Positions 6,458 through 11,954 of a DNA stretch of 11,954 bases are shown here, piece after piece. Both the position numbers and the translations under genes were made by a program. The notes below the pieces were generated by a model. The model did not search any database. It saw nothing but the letters and a program-made list of their open reading frames with translations, and was not told the DNA's origin. The stretch spans positions 1 through 11,954 of the forward strand of contig JARFQS010000505.1 in NCBI GenBank assembly GCA_029287645.1, in the 5' to 3' direction. The stretch's first letter is position 1; each line of letters opens with the position of its first letter. The DNA is from Thermoanaerobaculia bacterium. GTDB taxonomy: Bacteria > Acidobacteriota > Thermoanaerobaculia > Multivoradales > JAHEKO01.

Positions 6458-7441
6458 TTATCCTCGGCCCTCCACCTCTAGATCCACAGCCTTCCGCCAT
6501 CGCTCCCGCAGCGAGCCCATCAGCTCGACTTCGGGGACCAGCTCGACTCCGAATCGATCACTCACGGCACGCCGAGCCACGAGCATCAAGTCCATCACTT
6601 CCGAGGCTCTCGCACCCCCGTTGTTGACAATGACGTTCGCATGCTTGGGACTGATCTGGGCGTCGCCGCGGGCGGCTCCTTTGAGGTTGCAGGCCTCGAT
6701 GAGTCGCCCGGCGTAGTCGCCCTCGGGGTTTCTGAAGATAGAACCGACGTTGGGACTGCCCGACGGAAGAGCCGCCCACCGACGTCGATTGAGCTCTTCG
6801 ATCTTCGCAGCGGCCTTCTCCGCATTGCCCTCTCGAAGCTGAAAGGTGGCACGGGCCACGACTCCCTGCGAACCCCGCAGGACGGTACTGCGATAGGAGG
6901 GTTGGAGATCTTCAACCCCATACCGGCGGCGGCGGCCATCGCGCTCCAGCACGATCGCCTCGACGAGCACATCCTTGATCTCGACACCGTAGCTGCCAGC
7001 ATTCATCCGTACAGCACCACCCACGGTCGAAGGGATTCCCGACAGGGCCTCGAGGCCTTCCAGCCCCTTCTCCGAAGCGCTCCGGGCCAGTTTGGCCAGC
7101 GTCACTCCCCCTCCGGCCGTCACCCTGTCCCCCTGGAATTCGAAGTCCACGAACCTCCCCACCAACCGGGCTACGACGCCGGGTAGTCCCTCATCGGGGA
7201 AAAGTACGTTGGAGCCCAGGCCGAGGAGCTCGAAGGGTACTCCGAGTCGGTCCGTGACCGAGAGGAGTGCTTCGAGTGCAGTATCTTCATGTACTCGAAC
7301 CAGAAACTGGGCAGGACCACCGATGCGAAAGGTCGAGTGCCCGGCGAGCGAGGCATCGACCTCCACTTCGAGGCCCGAGACCGATTCGAGTGCCTCGAGA
7401 AGGACGGTTGGATCGTCGAGCGAATTCACGGTACGAGCCAA
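6458..7441 (-). CDS. murB: UDP-N-acetylenolpyruvoylglucosamine reductase
   Basis: MurB reduces UDP-GlcNAc-enolpyruvate to UDP-MurNAc with NADPH and FAD, in the cytosolic part of peptidoglycan synthesis. The 327 residues contain the FAD-binding segments HSTFRIGGPA (35-44), LGLGSNVLF and LSGIPSTVGGAVRMNAGSYG. The catalytic proton donor Ser234 lies in NVGSIFRNP, LIEACNLKGAARGDAQIS and HANVIVNNGGA follow, and the catalytic Glu304 is in VPEVELMG. The PSYRSTVLRG segment and length fit the short, Tyr-loop-lacking (type II) form. The start is uncertain. An in-frame TGA lies 24 nt upstream of the TTG at 7441, no ATG exists nearby, and the only strong AGGAGG (7461-7466) is 19 nt from the TTG. A GTG at 7429 is the alternative. 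It is divergent from recA and shares a 223-bp intergenic region with it. The gene neighbourhood is not the usual mur cluster. Confidence 0.95.
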   Translation of the reverse strand: MARTVNSLDDPTVLLEALESVSGLEVEVDASLAGHSTFRIGGPAQFLVRVHEDTALEALLSVTDRLGVPFELLGLGSNVLFPDEGLPGVVARLVGRFVDFEFQGDRVTAGGGVTLAKLARSASEKGLEGLEALSGIPSTVGGAVRMNAGSYGVEIKDVLVEAIVLERDGRRRRYGVEDLQPSYRSTVLRGSQGVVARATFQLREGNAEKAAAKIEELNRRRWAALPSGSPNVGSIFRNPEGDYAGRLIEACNLKGAARGDAQISPKHANVIVNNGGARASEVMDLMLVARRAVSDRFGVELVPEVELMGSLRERWRKAVDLEVEGRG

Positions 7442-7515
7442 TATGACAGATGGCCGGCTGCCTCCTCACTGGAGCCTGGGAGCGAGATTCGACCGACGGA
7501 TTCCGTCTACACGCG

Positions 7516-7545
7516 TTGACGGCTCGAAGAGGCATTCGCTAGCAT
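7516..7545 (+). promoter_or_regulatory. Putative recA promoter
   Basis: TTGACG (7516-7521, 5/6 of TTGACA), an 18-bp spacer and TAGCAT (7540-7545, 4/6), with GC before the -10. The predicted start near 7552 gives a leader of about 113 nt, containing a small CTGCT/AGCAG hairpin near 7552-7569. No known SOS box is evident. The AGGAG at 7652-7656 is a good ribosome site for recA. Confidence 0.45.
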
Positions 7546-7592
7546 CGCATCCCTGCTGCGGAGCAAGCAGTGTCGCGATTCGCCAGCCGTCA
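7517..7592. repeat. 8-bp inverted repeat spanning the murB/recA divergent promoters
   Basis: TGACGGCT (7517-7524) and its exact complement AGCCGTCA (7585-7592) are 60 bp apart. The left arm overlaps the proposed recA -35; the right arm lies just past the proposed murB transcription start. This could be a looping operator pair, but an 8-bp pair in 223 bp is not improbable by chance. Confidence 0.25.
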
Positions 7593-7603
7593 GAAGAGCG
7601 ACT

Positions 7604-7609
7604 AGTATA
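7604..7609 (-). promoter_or_regulatory. Putative murB -10 box (GC-TATACT)
   Basis: TATACT preceded by GC on the minus strand, 162 nt before the TTG start of murB. A TTGTCT lies 15 bp upstream as a weak -35. If it is used, the murB leader overlaps the start of the recA leader on the opposite strand. Confidence 0.4.
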
Positions 7610-7664
7610 GCCTCTGTACTCGGTAGACAACGGTTTCCAAGAGCAGCATCTAGGAGTTGAATTC

Positions 7665-8708
7665 ATGGCAGACAAACCGTCCGACAAGCTGAAAGCCATC
7701 GACAGCGCCCTGTCTCAGATCGAGCGTCAATTCGGCAAAGGCTCGATCATGCGCCTGGGCCAAAGGGAAGCTCTGGCCATCCCAATCGTACCGACCGGAT
7801 CCCTGGCGGTGGACTATGCAGTGGGCACCGGCGGGCTACCACGAGGTCGGGTTGTCGAGATCTATGGACCCGAGTCTTCAGGCAAGACCACGATGGCTCT
7901 CTCCGTCGTCGGGCAGGCTCAGAAGCATGGAGGAGTAGCAGCCTTCATCGATGCGGAGCACGCCCTGGACGCCGAGTACGCCGGCAAGCTGGGGGTCGAT
8001 ATCGACAATCTCCTCATATCCCAACCCGATTTCGGCGAGCAGGCCCTGGAGATCGCCGAGATGCTGGTGCGCAGCAATGCCGTGGACGTTGTCGTCATCG
8101 ACTCCGTAGCGGCCCTGGTGCCCCGTGCCGAGCTCGAGGGAGAGATGGGCGACTCCCATGTCGGCCTGCAAGCGAGGCTCATGTCCCAGGCCCTGCGCAA
8201 GCTCACGGCCATCGTCGCCAAGTCCAAGACCTGCCTGATCTTCATCAACCAGATTCGCGAGAAGATTGGCGTCATGTTCGGCAGCCCCGAGACCACGACC
8301 GGCGGCAGAGCCCTCAAGTTCTATTCTTCCGTCCGCTTGGACATCCGGAGAATCGCCGCCATCAAGGATGGCGACCAGGTCGTGGGTGCCAGGTGCAAGG
8401 TCAAGGTCGTCAAGAACAAGGTGGCTGCACCCTTTCGCCTGGCCGAGTTCGATATCGACTACGGCGACGGCATCTCACGTACCGGCGAGTTGATCGATCT
8501 CGGAGTCCAGTACAGCATGGTCGGCAAGAGCGGTGCCTGGTACAACTACGGCGACGTACGCCTGGGTCAGGGCCGAGAGAATTCCAAACAGTTCCTGCGC
8601 GACAACCCCGACCTGGCCGATGAGATCGAGTCAGCGCTGCGGGAGCAACTGGGATTGCCACCTTCGACCGTTTCGGAGCCCGAGCCAGCGTCCGAAGAGG
8701 AGGCCTAG
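7665..8708 (+). CDS. recA: Recombinase RecA
   Basis: RecA forms the ATP-dependent filament on single-stranded DNA that drives homologous recombination and SOS induction. The 347 residues are full length. The N-terminal oligomerisation helix contains [17 protein letters not shown], Walker A is GPESSGKTT (68-76), Walker B is [15 protein letters not shown] with D146, and [22 protein letters not shown] carries the DNA-binding loop 2. The C-terminal domain contains [19 protein letters not shown], and the tail is acidic ([10 protein letters not shown]), as expected for RecA. AGGAG sits 8 nt before the ATG. The codons for the terminal EEEA supply a GAGGAGG that serves as the ribosome site of the next gene, so recA and the antiporter gene are likely co-transcribed and coupled. 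No recX follows, and I see no recognisable LexA site upstream. Confidence 0.99.
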   Translation: MADKPSDKLKAIDSALSQIERQFGKGSIMRLGQREALAIPIVPTGSLAVDYAVGTGGLPRGRVVEIYGPESSGKTTMALSVVGQAQKHGGVAAFIDAEHALDAEYAGKLGVDIDNLLISQPDFGEQALEIAEMLVRSNAVDVVVIDSVAALVPRAELEGEMGDSHVGLQARLMSQALRKLTAIVAKSKTCLIFINQIREKIGVMFGSPETTTGGRALKFYSSVRLDIRRIAAIKDGDQVVGARCKVKVVKNKVAAPFRLAEFDIDYGDGISRTGELIDLGVQYSMVGKSGAWYNYGDVRLGQGRENSKQFLRDNPDLADEIESALREQLGLPPSTVSEPEPASEEEA

Positions 8709-8714
8709 GCCCTG
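8697..8714 (+). promoter_or_regulatory. Shine-Dalgarno inside recA plus CTG start of the antiporter gene
   Basis: GAGGAGG (8697-8703) lies in the last recA codons, followed by 8 nt that contain the recA TAG, then CTG at 8712-8714. The CTG is in the same frame as recA and as the antiporter. No ATG or GTG is available in that frame; the nearest ATG (8746) is out of frame, and the TTG at 8757 has no ribosome site. Confidence 0.65.
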
Positions 8715-10664
8715 CCTTCACTCCGACTCCGCAGATTCTCTTGCTATGCGCTCGCATTGCTCGGCCTGCTGGCCGCGCACGCGGGGGCGACGAAGCTGGA
8801 GCTGGAAACCCAGACCACCCATCTGACCGGACTCCCGGTCGGCTTCACCGTCAGGGTCCTCGACGTCCCTGAAGGTGAGCTGGTCCCCATCGAAACGTCG
8901 ATCGACGGCCGTTCCGTCGACCGCCGGACTCTGGCAGCCGGCGAGCACGAGATCGTCCTCGAACAGCTCGAGCTGTCATCGGGCGGTCACGGGCTCCAGG
9001 TAACGAGCCAGGGGGCCACAGCTGAGGCGTCTATCCGACTGATCCCAGCCTGGCTTTCGATCCTGCCACCCCTCGTCGCGATCAGTCTCGCCCTGCTGAC
9101 AAAGGAGGTCCTGCTCTCCTTGTTCTTGGGGGTCTTCTCCGGTGCGCTGTTTCTCAACAGCTGGCAGCCCTTGACGGCTCTGGCTCGAACGATCGATCAC
9201 TACGTGGCTCCCTCCGTCGCCAATCCGGACCAGGCGGCGATCCTGGTGTTCACCACCCTGCTGGGCGGAATGGTCGGTTTGATCAGCAGGAGCGGAGGTC
9301 TGCTCGGCATCGTGGAGCGGATCAGGCCCTTTGCGACGAACCCCAGGCGCGGACAGTTCGCAACCTGGGCCCTGGGAGTCATCATCTTCTTCGACGACTA
9401 TGCCAACGTGCTGATCGTGGGTTCCACCATGCGTCCCATTACCGATCGACTGAAGATCAGTCGCGAGAAGCTGGCCTACATCGTCGACTCCACTGCGGCT
9501 CCCGTCGCCAGCGTCTTTCCCATCTCTTCCTGGATCGGCTTCGAGGTCGGACTCATCGCTGCCGCGTTCGTCGCCGTGGACATTCCCTTCAACGCCTACA
9601 CAACCTTCGTGGCTTCGATTCCCTACCGTTTCTACCCGATCTTCGCCCTCGTGTTGGGCTTCACCATCGCGGTAACGGGGAGGGACTTCGGCCCGATGCT
9701 CAAGGCCGAACGCCGAGCCCGCAAGACAGGAAAGCTGCTCGCAGACGACGCGGTGCCGCTGGCGAAATTCGACACCGAGATTCTCGAGCCGCCCCGGCAA
9801 GCACCCAGGAGAGCCATCAACGCTCTGATACCCATCCTCGCAGTCATCGTGATCACGATTGCCGGCATGTACGCCACCGGGAGCACCGGACTCGACAGAG
9901 CCGAGTTTCAGGGTACCGGAGCCTGGCTCCGGGAAGTCTTTGGAAATTCCGACAGCATCGCGGCACTCTGCTGGGCGAGCCTGGGAGGGGTGATCTCCGC
10001 CTTCGGACTCGCACTCGTGCAGCGCATCTTCACAGTGCGCGAGGGTATCGGCGCCATGGTGGAGGGCTTCAAGTCGGTGTTCATGGCCCTGATCGTGCTG
10101 ATCCTCGCCTGGTCCATCGGCGCCGTCTGCGACGAGCTGCACACAGCAGACTTCCTGGTAGGGCTGGCGCAAGGTGTGATCTCCCCGCAGTGGTTCCCGG
10201 TCTTGATCTTCCTCCTCTCTGCCGCCGTGTCGTTCGCCACCGGAACAGCTTGGGGAACCCTGGGAATCCTCATGCCACTGGTGGTTCCGATCGCCAACGG
10301 GCTGTCGATCAGCTCTGGCTTGGCCCTGGGTACAGAGGGCTACGCCGCGGTGCTGGTCGGCACGATCTCCTCCGTCCTCGCGGGCAGCGTCTGGGGGGAC
10401 CACTGCTCCCCCATCTCCGATACCACGATCCTCTCCAGCACGGCCGCCGGCTCCGACCACATTGCGCACGTCAGAACCCAACTGCCCTACGCCCTGAGCA
10501 TGGGCTTCCTGGGAATGCTGATCGGGGACATTCCCACCGCCTACGGCATGAGCCCGTGGATCTCATTGGTCATTGGAGCCGTAGTCATCGTAGGTGGGGT
10601 GCTCTGGCTCGGTCGACGAGTCACGAATCCGCCCCAGACTGCGGTGTCCGCTGGCGAATCCTGA
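8712..10664 (+). CDS. NhaC-family Na+/H+ antiporter with N-terminal periplasmic domain
   Basis: I start this at the CTG at 8712 (650 residues) because it gives a full signal peptide: basic LRLRR, hydrophobic YALALLGLLAA and an AHAGA cleavage site near residue 26. The conventional TTG at 8757 would begin in the middle of that signal and has no ribosome site. Residues about 27-108 form a β-rich, immunoglobulin-like domain (LELETQTTHLTGLPVGFTV, VLEQLELSSGGHGLQVT). About 12 membrane segments follow from residue 111. NhaC-family hallmarks are present: FFDDYANVLIVGSTMRPITD with D228/D229, SWIGFEVGLI, FATGTAWGTLGILMPLV, and GDHCSPISDTTILSS around D563/H564. The family exchanges protons for sodium or carries organic acids; the substrate cannot be fixed from sequence. 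It is coupled to recA at its 5' end, and the next gene follows after 22 bp. Confidence 0.93.
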   Translation: MPSLRLRRFSCYALALLGLLAAHAGATKLELETQTTHLTGLPVGFTVRVLDVPEGELVPIETSIDGRSVDRRTLAAGEHEIVLEQLELSSGGHGLQVTSQGATAEASIRLIPAWLSILPPLVAISLALLTKEVLLSLFLGVFSGALFLNSWQPLTALARTIDHYVAPSVANPDQAAILVFTTLLGGMVGLISRSGGLLGIVERIRPFATNPRRGQFATWALGVIIFFDDYANVLIVGSTMRPITDRLKISREKLAYIVDSTAAPVASVFPISSWIGFEVGLIAAAFVAVDIPFNAYTTFVASIPYRFYPIFALVLGFTIAVTGRDFGPMLKAERRARKTGKLLADDAVPLAKFDTEILEPPRQAPRRAINALIPILAVIVITIAGMYATGSTGLDRAEFQGTGAWLREVFGNSDSIAALCWASLGGVISAFGLALVQRIFTVREGIGAMVEGFKSVFMALIVLILAWSIGAVCDELHTADFLVGLAQGVISPQWFPVLIFLLSAAVSFATGTAWGTLGILMPLVVPIANGLSISSGLALGTEGYAAVLVGTISSVLAGSVWGDHCSPISDTTILSSTAAGSDHIAHVRTQLPYALSMGFLGMLIGDIPTAYGMSPWISLVIGAVVIVGGVLWLGRRVTNPPQTAVSAGES

Positions 10665-10686
10665 TCTGGGGCCCCAACCGGCAATC

Positions 10687-11954
10687 ATGTGGTCCTCCAT
10701 AACGAGAGCGATCGGCACGGATCGGACCTCGTGGGTCAAGTGGGTGGCTACCAGTGTCGTCTCACTGGTTCTCTCGGCGTCGGCAGCGCAAGCCGTGACT
10801 CCAGACTGCAGCCCCTGCGCCGGGATTCGGACCAGCGATCCGTCGAGTCTGCTGCCGCTGCTGCTCGCGGAGCCCACGGTCGAGGATGAAGCCACCCTGT
10901 ACGTCGCCTGGACCCTCAGCCTGGAAGACTCTGCGACAGCCGCTCCCGCCAGGGAGATCGTCGGAGCCGGCGCCACACCCCTGCTGGGCCTGGAATTCCG
11001 CACCCCGGCTCCCCTTGCAGAAAACCTCGACAGCCTCGAGAGCGAGTTGGAGATCGCTTCCAGATTGGCTCAGGAAGCTGGCCCTGGAAGCCAGTTCCAG
11101 GTCCTCTGGCATCCGTCCGATGCACCGCGCGATTCTCTCGACCCGGAGCAGTATTCGTTCTTGCTGAAGAGGGCAACGGTGACTCTCACCGGCACCCAAC
11201 CCGCCTCCGATGTCTTCTCCGAGCCTCTGGAGCCGAATCACGAGTCCTTGCGTCGGCTCTTTCAACAGGATGTGGCGGCCTATCTGGATGGCCTCGTCCT
11301 GCAGCCCGTCGACGCAGCGCAGCTCGAGGCCATCACAGAGCTCCTTACCGAGCTCGATCCGGGAACACCCGTCGTCGTCGATGCCATGCCCTTCCCGGTC
11401 CCCGCCGAGCTCGCACTCTCCCAGGCAGCCCGTAATGAGGTGGCGGGAGCGACCGCGACCCTGTTTCAGCTTCCCGAGGGTCAGATGCCGACGCTCGATC
11501 CTCTCAAGCTGCTGGCCAACGAATTTGCCGGAGATCTCTCGTACGATCCCTACTCCACACCGTTCGGCAACGTCGAGGCTTGGAGCTTCGTCCGGGGTGA
11601 AGACCTGGCACTTCGAGTCATCCTCGAGCACGATCCCGATACCACCGAAGCTGCGGTCACCTTCTCGGATACGAGCCTGCGCCGGCCTTCCCGCATCGAC
11701 CTGCAGACCAACGACCGCCTCGACATGTATGGCGGACTTCGATCGACCCAGGGACTGGAGCTGAGATGGGAACCGGGGCAAAGAGTGAGCCTCCTCGAGC
11801 TCGAGAGACTTACGGTCGCCGAGCGAGAAGGCGAGCGCAGCCTCGAAGATCAGCTCACCGTTCTCTCCGAGCGCTCCCTCCCGGTAGAGGAGATCCTGCG
11901 TCGATTGCAGGCAGTCGAGGATTCCCAGGCACGGCGACTCGAGAACTACAAGGG
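10687..11954 (+). CDS. Large secreted protein of unknown family (partial, runs off the window)
   Basis: An open frame starts at the ATG at 10687 and continues for 422 codons to the window end without a stop. The signal peptide ends SASAAQA at residue 36, after WVKWVATSVVSLVL, and is followed at once by a CSPC pair (Cys41/Cys44). Residues about 65-260 alternate β-strand-like and helix-like segments (TLYVAWTLSLED, TPLLGLEFRTPAP, LESELEIASRLAQEAG, FQVLWHPSD, VAAYLDGLVLQPV, GTPVVVDAMPFP), as in a TIM-barrel or glycoside-hydrolase-like fold. Residues about 310-385 look β-rich. A helical stretch starts near 395 (LPVEEILRRLQAVEDSQ) and continues past the edge. I do not recognise the family. It starts 22 nt after the antiporter stop, with a 10-bp palindrome (TGGGGCCCCA, 10667-10676) in the gap and no good ribosome site, so it may depend on coupled translation. 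The reading frame is strongly supported by the signal peptide and by GC-rich third codon positions. Confidence 0.8.
   Translation, partial: MWSSITRAIGTDRTSWVKWVATSVVSLVLSASAAQAVTPDCSPCAGIRTSDPSSLLPLLLAEPTVEDEATLYVAWTLSLEDSATAAPAREIVGAGATPLLGLEFRTPAPLAENLDSLESELEIASRLAQEAGPGSQFQVLWHPSDAPRDSLDPEQYSFLLKRATVTLTGTQPASDVFSEPLEPNHESLRRLFQQDVAAYLDGLVLQPVDAAQLEAITELLTELDPGTPVVVDAMPFPVPAELALSQAARNEVAGATATLFQLPEGQMPTLDPLKLLANEFAGDLSYDPYSTPFGNVEAWSFVRGEDLALRVILEHDPDTTEAAVTFSDTSLRRPSRIDLQTNDRLDMYGGLRSTQGLELRWEPGQRVSLLELERLTVAEREGERSLEDQLTVLSERSLPVEEILRRLQAVEDSQARRLENYK

Noticed and set aside
5655-6716. 353-codon plus-strand frame crossing the sulfatase-fold and murB genes
   Set aside because: It runs antisense through the conserved parts of two well-supported genes and across their intergenic gap; no domain is recognisable.
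7442-7664. LexA/SOS box upstream of recA
   Set aside because: I looked for GAAC-N4-GTTC-like and CTGT-N8-ACAG-like sites and saw none. An AGTA...TACT dyad near 7604-7620 is too weak to call.
8746-8748. ATG as start of the antiporter
   Set aside because: It is in a different frame from the antiporter; its product ends after a short Arg/Trp-rich stretch and it lacks a ribosome site.
8976-10481. 501-codon open frame on the minus strand
   Set aside because: It lies wholly antisense to the NhaC gene, whose membrane segments and family motifs are unmistakable. The antisense product is a low-complexity Gly/Asp/Glu/Arg-rich sequence typical of the complement of GC-rich code.
10667-10676. TGGGGCCCCA palindrome between the antiporter and the secreted protein gene
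   Set aside because: Only 10 bp, with no loop and no T-run, so not a terminator; it may be chance in GC-rich DNA.
10762-11781. 339-codon open frame on the minus strand
   Set aside because: It is antisense to the partial secreted protein. The plus-strand frame has an in-frame ATG, a signal peptide and follows the gene order; the minus product has no recognisable domain or signal.

Overview
The window is GC-rich, densely coded bacterial chromosome. Two lipoprotein signals, Sec signal peptides and an export-linked gene set suggest a bacterium with a substantial periplasm, probably diderm. The mix of a secreted V8/trypsin-like protease, a sulfatase-fold lipoprotein and a large secreted protein of unknown family would suit an Acidobacteriota-like lineage. 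That placement is a guess, because nothing here is diagnostic. I see no mobile elements, tRNA or rRNA genes, CRISPR arrays or phage genes.

Layout. Everything from 1 to 7441 is on the minus strand and everything from 7665 to the end is on the plus strand, so the window is organised around one divergent murB/recA promoter region (7442-7664). Reading leftwards from it: murB (peptidoglycan precursor synthesis); a lipoprotein of the sulfatase/alkaline phosphatase superfamily; a secreted serine protease; a family-2 glycosyltransferase of the polyprenyl-phosphate-sugar synthase type; a small acidic lipoprotein of unknown function; and a MoxR ATPase - DUF58 - TgpA-type transglutaminase operon with overlapping stop and start codons, cut by the left edge. 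Reading rightwards: recA; an NhaC-family antiporter with an extra N-terminal periplasmic domain; and a secreted protein of unknown family that runs off the right edge.

How it works together. Most of the minus-strand genes act on or in the cell envelope, but they look like separate transcription units, because almost every one has its own -10-like box. Four of these boxes read GC-TATA(A/C)T exactly and two more are looser (GC-TACGAT and GC-TAGCAT). The MoxR operon has no visible box of its own and may be read through from the acidic lipoprotein gene 92 bp upstream. On the right, recA and the antiporter gene are almost certainly co-transcribed. The codons for RecA's acidic C-terminal tail form a strong Shine-Dalgarno, placed 8 nt from an apparent CTG start codon of the antiporter; that start restores a complete signal peptide.

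I did not find a convincing undescribed multi-gene system. The points most worth a second look are the CTG start embedded behind recA, the periplasmic-domain NhaC, the unknown secreted protein at the right edge, the recurring -10 motif with near-leaderless genes, and a sulfatase-fold protein with threonine where formylglycine would form.
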